Assembly: GCA_973895155.1 (NCBI GenBank)
Contig: OZ316891.1
Span: forward strand, 26,412,001-26,476,000
Direction: 5' to 3'
DNA length: 64,000 nucleotides
Source of the DNA: Marsupella aquatica
Taxonomy: Eukaryota; Marchantiophyta
Shown piece after piece: positions 23,389 through 34,698 of the stretch. The stretch's first letter is position 1, and every line of letters begins with the position of its first letter. Below the pieces are notes generated by a model. The model had not been told where the DNA came from. It worked only from the letters and a program-made list of their open reading frames with translations, and made no database searches. Made by a program: the position numbers and the translations under genes.

Positions 23389-23919
23389 CTAGATGTGTTG
23401 ATGTGCAGTTAAACCTCCACTATTGCTTACTTCTGGTGTATGCTGCTCAGAAGAAGACATATTAGTAGCAGCAAATTGCAAATAATGGCCATAAGCAAAC
23501 TGTGAGAGTTTGCAGAATGCTACGACAAATCCATCACAGCAGTGCTCCACAGGAATGAAACCAAGCAAAATTTGGTGACCTCGGCCAATGACAAGGCCAA
23601 TGTAGTGAACAATCCTTGACCGATCAGGATATGGATTGGAATTACAATTAGTCAGCTCTTCTTCTTTGTTTTCTAACTCTGGGGGAAATGAGCATGACCA
23701 GGGAATTCTTTGAGAAATAGAAGTGCACAGGGAAAATGAAATTGGCTCATTCAGCTGCGCAAGACCGGCCATTGCAGCAAACTTGGACAGTTGTTCCGCA
23801 ATACATAAAATACCCTGACTTACATGCAATCGATACAATCTGCTTCTGTTGGCTGTCCTATAGCTCACGGTAGTGCCGTTGGGATAGGGTAAGTAAATAT
23901 TGCCATAGCTGAAGCACAT
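23389..23919 (-). CDS. unrecognised frame in the CACTA element
   Basis: 176 residues, uninterrupted, mixed composition without low complexity. It starts MCFSYGNIYLPYPNGTTVSY and contains VHYIGLVIGRGHQILLGFIP followed by a hydrophobic stretch. I cannot assign a fold. It would be the first gene of the element in transcription order, or the first exon of a longer one. Its length without stops, in a region of near-even base composition, is the only argument for coding. Confidence 0.35.
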   Translation of the reverse strand: MCFSYGNIYLPYPNGTTVSYRTANRSRLYRLHVSQGILCIAEQLSKFAAMAGLAQLNEPISFSLCTSISQRIPWSCSFPPELENKEEELTNCNSNPYPDRSRIVHYIGLVIGRGHQILLGFIPVEHCCDGFVVAFCKLSQFAYGHYLQFAATNMSSSEQHTPEVSNSGGLTAHQHI

Positions 23920-23949
23920 TGAGCTTGCAGCAAGAAGTGAAGGAGCATG

Positions 23950-26900
23950 GCCAAAAGCAGAAAAGACAGACAGGTTTTACAAGAAGAAACTAACAACCGC
24001 CAATCTGCTCAAATCCGCTGCATAGATCAAACCCTCCAAACTACACAGCCCTCCTTTGAAAACAATCCAATGTGCTTTGGCTGGTGGATGACAAGGACTG
24101 GGAGAAGAGGAAACGTCTACACAATCAATCCCAATGACGGGACACAGAGACCAGGCACAGAGAGGAGTTGTGCTTAGACAAAAACCACAAATTGTAGCAT
24201 GGGCGCCATAGCATTGGGCGGCAATGGGAAGAATTACATCAAATGAGTGGACAGAGAATTAATGAACAGTCCGGTTATAGGCAAACAGCGACTGATGCCC
24301 TGATGCAATGAAACACGCATTGACATAGCGGAGGGACATAAAAACTACATAAGCCAACTTACTGACCTTTTAAGGCCCACAATTTCAAGGGGAGGGACAA
24401 AGACAGCAATAACAGACGCAGAGACAAAGCTGTACTCTGTCAATTGAGTAGGCAAGTGGGTGGGTGAAGATCAACAACCAATGTAGCAGCGCAACCAGAG
24501 TAGCAACAAAGAAGCAGGTTGCCCTCAATCTCCTATTTTTCAAGCAGCTCGTGCTCGCGGTCAATCTCCTATTCTGCAAGCAGCTCACGCTCGTCCCTCT
24601 TGTTCTGCAAGCAGGTCATTCTTGTCGGCGATGGTGCAAGCTGTCCTCCTAAACTCTGACACTCAAAATGAAAAGACCAAGCACCTCCAATCTGTTTGAT
24701 CCCTTCCGCAAGCAGCCGAGCGGCAGACGATAATGTAGGGATCAAGAACCAAGTGCCAGGCGGACATTGCACAAAATGAGGACCAGGGGCAGAGACAAAA
24801 TCTACCGAAATCTATCGAAATCTACTTCTTGGGGTCCAGCCCACGGATGGACATCATGCAAGGTGGTCAAAAATGGTAAGTGCAATTGTTGGAGAGCTGT
24901 ACTCGCGATTACTAACGGTGCATCCACAAAACGCGTCATCAAGTTGTCAGTGCGGCCACAACAATTTTGACAGTCTCAGGATCACAGGTCCACAAACAAG
25001 TTGCAAATGAAGACACACAACGTCCAGGAGGGAAAGTCCGCAACACTAACCCTTTGTAAAGCCCCCGAGCTTACCTTCTAGCTGCCGACGCAAAGAGAAA
25101 ACCTACTCGGACACTGAAGCAACCCTAAACTCAAAGTCTCACCTTAGCGCAACAACTCCTGGATTGGATTCAGCTAGCTCAGGCTCAATGAAGCATGTCG
25201 CCTCGGGCTCTCCGGATCCTCCCAAGGCAGCAAACAAGTTAGGGTCCACGGTCCTTGTACCTTCACCACACCGTTGTGTCCTTCCCAATGCCTCCTCTGT
25301 AGTTGCGTCTTGTCTGCAACTCTACAGCTCCCCGTGTTGCTCTGCCGCACTTAGTTATATTCCAACGCCCGATCGTGACCAAAAAGAGTTTTCTCCTGCT
25401 GGACAGCACTAGGCATTTATTCAATCTCTTGATCACGCGTAAGCAGCTACAGGTATGAATCACTCAGTTGGCAGCTCAATACGCTTACAGCAAGAGGGCG
25501 CAATAGGTAGAAGCTCGCGCTACCTAGACCAGCACAAGGACAAAGCATTAACATTGAAACTGTACCATGGAGCTGGAGAAAACCACAGAGTAATTGAAGC
25601 CTAACAATACCCTTCTTAGCTCCCGACTCCAAACTCTCGGCTCCCAGTTTGCAAGAACAAGCACTATGAAAATATGGATTCCCACATTGACTGTGTCCGC
25701 AGAACAGATGCAACCCGCATGCAACTTCACCAGCTCAACGGCAGCTTGACAACTGAAGGACCTCCCAATGAGCCTCACGGCCTCCCGATGCTCGTTATGG
25801 GTGCAGCAAAAGGGTCTATACCACAACTGTGACCGAGATTGTCACCCAAAACCTTGAAGAAACCCCAACCTCCGACTCCTCAAACTCCGACAAGCTCCTC
25901 ACGAACGTTGCAGTAGCCACAACCTTCTTCGCCCTACCAGCCAAAAACTAAATGTCCCTAAAGGAGATCGAGCAGGAATGCAGGTCTATGAGTAGACTGC
26001 AAGCGCAAGGTTAGATCACTGCAACTGCCTGAACACTGCTCCTCGAGAGCATAAACAAGCACATAACGCGCGGGAAGTTCACTCCGCAATGGTCGCAAAA
26101 AGTGGGCAACACTGAAAGGAAAACCCTACGTAAAACCCCGAACACTCCACCCCTCACGTTCTAAGTTCAATGACAATGGCGAAAACTCCAAAGAGACTCC
26201 CAAAGTGAAGTTTAGTGCCTGAAACCGAATTAGGGGAAGCCACTCAGCCTTACCGTTTGAGTGAGCCGTTGAGTGTCACCCAAAGTGGGACAAAGCTACA
26301 AAGTGTTACTGCATGGCCAACTTAGGCAATGAATGGTCATATTTGCACATACATGGTCGGTAGTGACATTTTATTGCACGCTGTAATCAGGATTAAGGTT
26401 GCCCAACATTATATCCGATCCTAAAATGCAATATTCCCGGTGCAAGAATGTGACCTAGCTCTAATGTATGAAAAAGGACCGGTACAAATCTACCTTTGTG
26501 CATCTTGACCTTTTATAGATGGATTTAGTAATGGCCAAGAATATCTTGACCATCCCTCCATGGTCCAACCTCCATGAACCCCACTTCATTAAACCCAAAA
26601 CCTTTTTGGTCACAAATAAGGAAATTTAATGAGTTATGCCCCTTGCTATCACCCTCTTTATAGATTTATTTTTTTGTTTGAAATTTTACATTTATTCCGC
26701 GTGAACCCCACGGATGGGGGAACCAGTAGGCCAAATGGCATCATAAAACCTCAACACCCAAAGGAGGCAATAATAAAGAGTTACTCAACCAGGGTCATCA
26801 GATCAGGCAAAGATTGCGAAGCCGTTCTTCTAGTGGTCCATGCAACAAGTAACAACTAGGGAATAAGCACTAGAAGGCGCAGTAGGTCAGCATAGTGTAA

Positions 26901-27340
26901 GTGTAAAGTGTCAAAGCATTGTCTAGTACTAAATTAATCCACCTGATTAGTAAGAAGGGGGTGTATACTGTAATGGGAAAAAGAAAAAAAAACCAAGGCA
27001 TGAGCAAGGGCCACCAAGAGTGGTGCAGCTATAAGCTATAGGGATTGAACACAATGCGGGGGGGGCAGTGGCACTATGTATGAGGAAATCATGGGAGTAT
27101 CGGTGTCAAATGAGTCGACAAAACTCCCAGATAGCCACACAGTATAAATCAATCTCATAGAAGGCTGCCATCAATGGAGGAAACAATTTGACACGACCCA
27201 CATCTGAGAGTGTGAATTCGCTCGATCTCCAGCAGTTCTTTGGCACTCGATAGACGTCGGTGCTTTCGGCTCAAAGATGAAGGAGAATTACCCCTCCTCA
27301 ACATAGAGTGAACATTACCCATGATGTGCTAGACTATTCA
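23950..27340. other. 5' region of the CACTA element, no clear gene
   Basis: About 3.4 kb with only short, inconsistent open frames on both strands. A local repeat near 24520-24620 has three imperfect copies of a unit with CAATCTCCTATT and CAAGCAGCTC. It probably holds promoter sequence, untranslated exons or captured host DNA beyond recognition. Confidence 0.5.
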
Positions 27341-27493
27341 CCCTTCACAAAGTAGCAAGGTTACTTCTCATAGTCTTTTAGTGAACCATAAAACTCTCAT
27401 AGTCTTTTCTAGTCTTCAACAAAACCGGTGCAATGGGTGCGAGTCGTTTTAAGTATGGAAAAAGGACTTAGTGGGCATAGTCCTATAAGGTAT
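27341..27493. promoter_or_regulatory. CACTA subterminal repeat region, 5' side
   Basis: Repeats of CATAGTCTTTT, AGTCGTTTT, AAAGGACT and CATAGTCCTATAAGG mirror motifs at 10998-11340. Confidence 0.7.
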
Positions 27494-27522
27494 GGTCTAA
27501 ATTGCCCCGGTTTCTACTAGTG
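27494..27522 (-). repeat. CACTA terminal inverted repeat, 5' end of element
   Basis: The complement reads CACTAGTAGAAACCGGGG, then CAATTTAGACC. It pairs with 10968-10997. Confidence 0.95.
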
Positions 27523-27525
27523 TTA
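27523..27525. repeat. CACTA target-site duplication, right (TTA)
   Basis: Repeats the TTA at 10965-10967. Confidence 0.95.
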
Positions 27526-28850
27526 CCATATAGGTATGGTCGAAAATATACCACAACCCATATCATAGCAAGTAGCTCTCCTTCATAGGATGAGTAGTTG
27601 TTTTTGCCTTGTTGTTATTGTGTAAAGCATAGGCAACAACATACTCTGGTTCACCATCATCCTGCTGTCCTAGAATGGCTCCAAGACCAATAGCACTCCA
27701 ATCAATGTGAAGAATGAAAGGGATCCTGAAATTGGGATGCCAAAGAACTGGGTGTGTAGTCAGTACTGCTTTGATCTTTTCAAATGCAGTCTGTCGTTCT
27801 GCGGTCCAACACCATGGGGTTTCCTTTTTCAATAATTGATTTAGAGGGCTTGCAATGGTACTGAAATTCTCAACATGTGTGCGGTAGTAGTTACACAGAC
27901 CTAGAAAGATACATAGTTTGTTGACATCTATAGGTGTCTTCATGTTGTTGATAGCCAGGACCTTGGCCTCCTCTGGCATGAGTCCATCTGGAATCACTTG
28001 GTGTCCCAAATAGATCACAGTGTTCACCCTAAATTCGCATTTCTTGGGATGATATTTGAGATTAGCTTTTCTGAGCCTTTTGAACAGATCCTCCAAATCA
28101 TCCATGTGCTGGTCAAATGAAGGGCTGTGCACTACAACATCATCAATGTAACATTTTATGTGTGCTGCACCTTCCTTCACTATATCTATGACCTTCTGAA
28201 AGAAGATGGCTGCATTCACTATGCAAAATGGCAGGCATAGCCATTCCCACAACTTGTCACTGCCATGGAATGCAGACTTCTTTCTGTCCTTCTTTGCCAC
28301 AATGATTTGGATGAACCCTTGCCGTAGATCTAAAATAGAGAAATATCGAGACTTTTCTAGCCCATCAAAGATCTCTTCTGGTGTGGGGACATGATATCTA
28401 TCCAACTGAGTTACCAGATTGAGTGCCCGATAATCCCCAGACATCCTCGTCTCTGACCATAGACCGCTGCTATCCTTCAGATTTGCTTGCATGATTGTGG
28501 GAGCAGCAAAAGGGGAACTTGAAGGTCTGATGAGACCTGCCTCATGTAGTTCCTTGCATCTGGCATCCACCAACTCCCACTCATGCTGGCTTAGTCAATG
28601 CTGCTTCCAAAATATCGGTATCTCCTTAGTCAATGGAATTGTGAATTCCATTATGTTGCACTTCCCTAAATCCTTCATAGAGAATGCAAAGCAATCTTTG
28701 TACTCATTGATGAGTTTCTTCATTTGGAGCTTCTGGGTTTGCCGTTAGTTGTTCTCCCATGGTCCACTCAAAATTCTCAGCTGAAGGGGGTGGCTCCTCT
28801 TTTGATTCGTCTTCCTCTATATTTGTAGAAGAGTTGTGGCTAAAAGCACG
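27526..28850 (-). pseudogene. Ty3/gypsy reverse transcriptase and start of RNase H (DNMT-gypsy)
   Basis: Main open frame 28573-27563. RT blocks: LVTQLDRYHVPTPEEIFDGL, then YFSILDLRQGFIQI (first catalytic Asp), AFHGSDKLWEWLCLPFCIVN, and KCYIDDVVVHSPSFD (YIDD box). Thumb and connection follow (LCIFLGLCNYYRTHVENF). The RNase H start is LHIDWSAIGLGAILGQQDDG. A one-base deletion near 27580 shifts the frame just before the CACTA site, beyond which RNase H resumes at 10964. Upstream, 28574-28850 is readable but has several stops, and links directly to the DNMT frame. This contiguity shows that DNMT and RT belong to one polyprotein. Confidence 0.92.
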
Positions 28851-28860
28851 TGGTTGAAGA

Positions 28861-29990
28861 TTAACTGGGACCTCTCCCCCCAAACCATTGGTTTGAAACC
28901 TGTGGAAGATGTAAATCTATGGGAGAAAGTGTCTCAATAGCAGCTACCGCCTTCGTGGTATGTTGCGCGTTGGTGAGCATTTGAAAAGCCAAGCAGGAGG
29001 ACAGTACCCATGAAAATCCTGTGAGGTCAAGCGCTTGGCCTAGCAATTTGTTGCGTTGATGTTTTGTAAGACTAGGGTGCAGAGTGCTCCCTGTCTGAAA
29101 TCCCATAGCGCGCTCGCGCTCCTCTAGGGATGGTGGCTGCCACTGTTGTCTGGCCTGTCGGAATACCAGCCCTAGACCATCTCCCCAAAATGCAAAGGAG
29201 CCCGAGAAGGATAGTAGTATGGGCCATACTGCCCATGGTGTGCCTATGCGGTTGGCTGGAAAGAACGGTGCATGTTTAGTCTGTACCACTGATCGAGGCA
29301 GACTGCCAGGATCCAAAATTTGTTGTAATTGTTGTGAAGGATCTGGCTTAGTCTCCAACAGAACCAACTTAAGAATATTATGTGGTGCTAGGTTAGTCCA
29401 CAAATTGCGTAAACAATGGGCATAAGACCCGCATTGAGCTGCATCAATGAGGAATGGATTGCTCAACAAGTGTTGAACAACAGCAAAATCTTTCAACACA
29501 TCAGTCTGAGAGTCAAACTGTGTAGGTGCATTTTCCAAGATGTAACCCACACATGGGTTGCGTTGTTGTATCCAACCAAGCACCCGAAGTAGATCCTTGA
29601 ACAACATTGAATGGTTATCTCGTAAACCTCCACCTGTGCCTACTACAAAAAATCCTTGGCACTCCCAGCCAGCAACTACCAAATGTATAGGGCCTAGTAA
29701 CTGGATGTGGCGTTGTTGGATAAGTTTGATATCCGGAGGAAGAAATGTGAGAGCAGGCTCCCATGCTGTGGTAGAAAAGAGTTGGAAATACTGTTTACTT
29801 AGGGTGGCAAGATGTTGAGGCAGCAATAAGCGTGCGGCAACATCTGTGTCATAGTACACATACTTGTGTATCCGTAATCCATACTTGAGAGCGGCCTCAA
29901 GCCCAGTAGCTAGTCCCCCAAATAATTCCACAAATGTGATGCCTTTTGTGATGCCTAGCCAAGAATCATTAGGCCAGTTTAAATAGTAAA
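28861..29990 (-). pseudogene. C5 cytosine DNA methyltransferase domain in a Ty3/gypsy polyprotein
   Basis: 356 residues from the first Met (29931). Coding continues upstream in frame to a TGA near 29992. Cofactor motif I is ELFGGLATGLEAAL (residues 2-15). Motif IV is GWECQGF with catalytic Cys91, preceded by Glu90 where nearly all C5 methyltransferases have Pro. Motif VI is YILENAPTQF (Glu133). The motif VIII-like block is QCGSYAHCLRNLWTNL (166-181). The motif X region is LLGQALDLTGFSWVL (296-310). The spacing resembles DNMT3-type enzymes. It would methylate cytosine in DNA using S-adenosylmethionine. It lies between protease and RT, about 290 bases upstream of the RT frame. A reading frame open throughout implies recent constraint. 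Confidence 0.9.
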
Positions 29991-29998
29991 ATCAGGAG

Positions 29999-30321
29999 TG
30001 TACCCTAGGAAACACCTTAGTATAGTAACAAAAACAGGGAAAATATAAACAATTAAGGGTAACTATGGAACCCGAGCCGAGGCTGAAAGTAAGGACACCA
30101 GGGGAGGGAACACGATTAGGGTTAGGGCACGCTAAGTACCGGCGGCTATGGGTAACCAACGGGAAGGAAGACCAGCCAGGGGGGTAAGGACCGATCGCAA
30201 GGAATGACGATTCATTTGCAAGCACAAGCCAAGCGGACGACTACGGGAGGCCAACTACTGTCCGCTGCTCAGGCAAGCACTCAGGGTGGAAGCAGATACC
30301 GACAATCAACTCAAGAAGAGT
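29999..30321 (+). other. leader of coiled-coil element H (copy 1)
   Basis: Non-coding DNA between the DNMT break and the first ATG of the H reading frame. It begins TGTACCCTAGG. If H is an insertion, this is its 5' end. A GGAG at 29995-29998 may be a target duplication with 47139-47142. Confidence 0.35.
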
Positions 30322-31627
30322 ATGAGCAACATCAATCAAGTTGCTCATTTTTGGGGATACCTGTTAGAACGGGCAACTGAGTACATTGGGACATACGAGG
30401 ACAAAGAATTGGAGAGAGCGGCTCGAGAACGGTAGGAGCTTGCTCGGCTATGGGAGCTGCAAAAGTCTGCCTTCTTAGGAGGAGAACTCATTACAGCTAA
30501 ATTCTTGTGGACGCCTACTGCCGACAAACTCGATGATCTGCTGTTTTGTGAGGACAGAATAGTCGGCATTCGGGGGGCCATCAACCGCTGTAACGACATA
30601 CATTGGGAGTTGAAGGGTAGCACGGAGGGGTGGACAAAGGCAACCGTGCTAGGAGAAACATCCACAGTAGCCGCTATGAAGAGGAAAGGGAATAACAATG
30701 AAGAAGCCACCCCTGCGAAAAGAATGAGGTCGGCAGCACCCAGGAAACCAACAGAGCAGGGAAGCAGGAGGCAAGCGGAAGCCAAAGAGGAGGAGGTCGA
30801 CCCCGTCAATGCCATTCCAACAAGAGATGACACCTAGAAAGGCTGGGCGGCAACCCTCCCCGAGGAGGTGCAATTACACTTTGCATGGGAAGAGGATGCA
30901 TGCTTTACGGCTATGCAGACTCGGAAATACCAGGGCTTCATGGCCGGATCCGGCTTGGAAGCCTTCGTAAAGTTACCATGGCTGAAGCCGGAGGTGTCAG
31001 GTTCAGACTTACTAGAATTCATGGGATCATGGGAGCCGAGACCAATTCCATAAGGGTGTATGGGAAGGATTTCTATCTCACTCCTTGGGTGATTGCCAAA
31101 GTGTTTGGCTTGCCGATGGGCAATAAGACCAAAGTAGATACCAGGAAGACCTTGCCAGACAAGGAGTTCCGGTCGTTTCCAGGGCCATCAACAAAGAATG
31201 GCTTCTTCCAAAACACCTGCATAAACCCGCACATAGGAGAAATGATCAATTTCTTGCGGGTGACCATGCATTGCAACTTGCCGAGGGCAGAGATCGGCAA
31301 GGTATAGGTCTATCTGGCGGAGAGGCCAGACCCAAGCTGAGACTACAACGGGTACCTCCTCACCCAACTAAAGAAGATCTTGAAGGAGGAATAGCTGGTG
31401 ATCGGCATGGGAAGCGTGTCCCGACTTGGTTATCATATGCCGCTGTTGTGCCGGTATGCCCGAAGTCAGATATTCGCCCCGGTACTGCCCCTGCAGGCAA
31501 GAGCACCAAAGGAGGTTATGGAACCGAGGCTAGCAATAGAGAAACCAACCCAGCCCGATAGTCCTACAATCGAGCAGGTGTTTAGGCCGAGGAAGGAGGA
31601 CTTGCTGATGCAGCAACCAGGCATGCA
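30322..31627 (+). pseudogene. element H protein, N-terminal and core part, copy 1
   Basis: Starts MSNINQVAHFWGYLLERA at 30322. A helical, charged N-terminus runs to a Lys/Arg-rich patch (ATPAKRMRSAAPRK), a likely nuclear or RNA-binding signal. The core near 31020-31310 has FYLTPWVIAKVFGLPMG and IGEMINFLRVTMHCNLP, in shifted frames. Later parts include GMGSVSRLGYHMPLLCRY. Stops: TAG near 30433, 30835 and 31305, plus TAG at 31393. Two of these are CAG or TGG in the copy at 43353-44149. The layout (core plus coiled coil) recalls plant 'putative gypsy-type transposon' (Transposase_28) proteins; that is a resemblance, not a proven homology. Homology with copy 2 ends at 31627. Confidence 0.65.
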
Positions 31628-31636
31628 CCACATTTT

Positions 31637-31655
31637 TGGCGCTAGATGGAGGGGG
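31637..31655 (+). promoter_or_regulatory. possible primer-binding site of gypsy element C
   Basis: TGGCGCTAGATGGAGGGGG follows a CA plus a few bases, as a primer-binding site would follow an LTR. It begins 10 bases after H homology stops. No LTR of C is seen before it. Confidence 0.4.
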
Positions 31656-31679
31656 CATTTCTTAAGCCGTGAGATATGA

Positions 31680-33754
31680 AGTTAGGGAGGAAACATAGGT
31701 AATGACTGAAACTACGCCGAGGGAGGAAAGAGCGATTCAATGGGAGAGAGCTCGTCTGCAGCAGCTCGCCGGGTGGCATGATACACAGCGACTGAGAGGG
31801 GCAGAAAGAGCTAGTCACTCCGTAACTCAAAAGTGGCGTCGAAGAAGACATACCAAAAGAAGAGTCGGTAAGGAGGAGTGAGTCCCCAACCGACATGGGG
31901 GAACCGGAGGCACGGCCAGAAGAGAGGCCTGGGACCAGACTGAGCCAATGGTCGCGCATTCATTACAAGGCATTTCATGGAAGAGGAGATGAGGATCCGG
32001 ATGAATGGTTGGATGACTTCGAAGGAACCGCTGCAGCAAATGGAGAATCAGCCATCAAGATGTAGATTCTTCCTGGCCTGTTCAAGGGTGAGGCTAGGCC
32101 CTAGTACAGAGCATTGGATCATGTGGAAGATCAAGCCATCTGGCATACCTTCAAATCATTATTTGTAAAGGAGTTTTGACCCATTGGAACCTCAGAGCTA
32201 GCAGTGCTGAAGTTGGGACGACTTCGGTTCAAGGAGAACAAATCCTTCAGAAAGTTCTTGCAACGCTTCCAAAAGCTGGTAAGACGTACAAAGACCAATG
32301 CATCTAAAGGTATGCAACTTCAATGGTTGGTAAATACTTTGCCATAAAAGATGAGTTTTGCAATTAGGAAGGAGAACCCAGAGACTTTAGCCGAGGCAAT
32401 TAGAGATATTCAATTGTACATTAATGCGGACATCACAAGCCGGAAGAAATAGCTTAAGTCTGAGAGTTCCTCATCGGAGGAAGGATCACCCCATAAGAAA
32501 AAAGATAAGAAAAAGAAACATTCTAAGAAGTCAAGAAGTGATAACTCAAGCTCGGATAGTGGAAGTAGCAAGAGTGAGTCATCTTCTAGTTCCGAAGAAG
32601 AAAAATCTCGGAAAAAGAAGGGTAGAAGGAGGGGGAAGTTGAAAGTCAAGCTAGAAGCTAAAACACCAGATAACATCGTAGCTCTTACCAAGCAGCTTAA
32701 GGCTATAATAGCATAGGTAAAGCCAAAGAAGAAGGTAGTACTCGAGGATAGCTCTATATGGTGTGCCTTATGTTATAAAACCGGACACCATAAAGATGCA
32801 TGTCCTAAACTTAATACTAGTCATGTTCGGCATGTGGCTGAGGTCAGACCATGTCAGGGAGAAGTAGAGTACTTTCTAGGGGATGCCGCTGATAGTGTTT
32901 TTGGCATCAGTGAGACTGGAGCACGAGACCTATCCAACCGACCTACATCTCTCTGGTCAGGATTATGGAACAATCCGGGAGAGATGTATCCTCGGATTAT
33001 TCAAAATCCGTCAGTACCTCCTAGGCCGAATGTGCAAAGATTTGCGGCATGCTATAATTGTGGTCAACCTGGCCATTTTGCTAGAGAATGCTCGAATGCA
33101 CGCAAACAAGGTGATGGACAACCAGCTCAGCTATGTATGGGATGCCGACAGGAGGGTCACATGCTAGGACAATATTCTTCTTGGTTGGCAGGACTTGCCG
33201 TAAATCATAAGCTCTTGCCGGTCAAGGTCTTGCCTCCGTGTACTACCCCAGGAGGAGTTCAAATCAACCACATTGAACTCGGATGGCAAGTGGATGCCGA
33301 GGCAGAGTTTGGACCATCTGATGATGAGGCCGAGGCCCTATCAACATTTTCAGAAGAGGATTTGGATCATGATTGCTACCGGGTCTCTACTCAATCCACC
33401 AGAAGGAAGGAAAGGTGGGATGGGCTGGCCAAAAATAAAGGGAAGGTTAAAGAAGAAAAGATCGACTCTTCGTCAACATCAACAGAAGGAGAAGGAAGGG
33501 CGCCGACAACACAGGTAAGCCATGAGCCCACCAATGAGCTCAATCCTTCACAGGACAGCGACTTCAATCGAGACCACCCTAAGTTGTTTTACCCCTATAT
33601 TACGGCTAGTGTTAAGGAACAACTACGAGAATTGGAAACCCTGGAGAATACCAAAGCCATAGCCAAAGATGTGAAACGAGCAAAAGCGTTGTTTGCTTCG
33701 GAGGATCCAGGGCTGTGGAAACTAGCGTGGAAAAACAGGCCAAAGCCAATATAG
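31680..33754 (+). pseudogene. Ty3/gypsy gag, element C
   Basis: Gag polyprotein readable from about 31930 (FHGRGDEDPDEWLDDFEG) through the capsid core (FKENKSFRKFLQRFQKLV). A Ser/Lys-rich basic tract at about 32455-32640 follows. Then come a CCHC-like knuckle, CALCYKTGHHKDAC (32761), a canonical knuckle, CYNCGQPGHFAREC (33052), and a third, partly lost one. The last 306 codons (32834-33754) are open. At least six in-frame stops break the earlier part, each one transition from Gln, Trp or Arg codons. It packs element RNA in virus-like particles when intact. Confidence 0.85.
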
Positions 33755-34698
33755 AGACACCGGCAGAAGAGAAACCGATAGTCCCCTACGACCTGGTTAA
33801 AGATGTACTAGAATCTAGAGTCTCGGCAATAGTAGGTCAGCTGTTGAAAAATAGCCCTTATTTCTGGAAGCAGTTAAGGAAGGCCATTCTCGGCAAGCCG
33901 AGATTACCCAAGGTAGCAACCAGATCTGACGTGCTGATGATAGAAGAAGATCAAGGAGCCCCAGCATTACCATTAATGATTCAAGGAGAAATATTACTAA
34001 GGGTACCCATTGATGGAGGATCAAGGGTATGTATTATGATTGATTCAATAGCAAAAGGATGGGGACTAACGCCGAAGATGACTGGAAGAGTGTTGAACAT
34101 GGCCAATGGGTATCAGGTCATTCCCACGGGAGTGTTAACCGGCATCAAGACTGAGATAGGAGGGATCTTCTTTAGCATTAACTATGTAGTAATGAAGCCG
34201 GTAAAACCTACATCATTTCGGCTATTGATTGGCAAGCCATGGTTGTATCTAGCCAAGGTAATAGAAGATTGGGGGAAGAAGGAGTTCACTTTTGGAACCC
34301 CCGCTATCACGGTATCTTGGGACACCAAGGATGACCGTAGGAGAAGCATCAGGGAGGTAGACGGGTATGACAGTGGACTGGAGTCAGCAGATGAGGTACG
34401 TTGGCTAGAATGCCTCACTAACCTGACCGCAGAAAGTATCTTTGGACCAAAAGTATCTCCCAGCGAACTATGGCAAGAACCTATGGAGAGTGACTTGGAG
34501 GAATGTGAAGACGAAACCGAGGATTGCTTTGCCATAGAGTCCACCTTTTTAGCTTCAATTCCGGAGGAAGCACAAGAAGTGGACCAGTTGGATGAAATGG
34601 CTAAGTGGGGAGCTGCACCCGAGCCAGTGGATTTTCCTCAGGCGTTGTGGCAGAGCCGGCAGGATCCACAATGCCGTCTATCATCGGCAATAAATTAA
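33715..34698 (+). pseudogene. retroviral-type aspartic protease region, element C
   Basis: The frame overlaps the end of gag by about 40 bases and is open for 327 codons. The active-site motif is VPIDGGSRVCIMID (DGGS, a variant of D[ST]GS seen in some plant gypsy elements). The second half has a flap-like region and RLLIGKPWLYLAKV, resembling the protease C-terminal motif. An acidic tail follows. Continuity passes to another frame near 34670, so there is an indel. It would cut the gag-pol precursor. Confidence 0.8.

Larger units (their letters stand above)
10968..27522 (-). mobile_element. complete CACTA (En/Spm-type) DNA transposon with extra genes
   Basis: A 16,555-bp element with matching termini and a TTA duplication. 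Both ends share the 18-mer CACTAGTAGAAACCGGGG, then ATTTAGACC after a one-base gap. All genes run on the minus strand, so the 5' end is at 27522. In transcription order they are two unrecognised frames, an EDM2-like PHD protein, a double-BRCT protein, an F-box-like protein, TNP2 and a TNP1-like protein. It sits inside the RNase H region of the DNMT-gypsy. Intact ends plus few coding lesions suggest it is or recently was mobile. Confidence 0.97.

Noticed and set aside
28206-28394. Plus-strand frames across the RT and DNMT
   Set aside because: Shadows of the minus-strand RT and DNMT; residues mirror the antisense codons.
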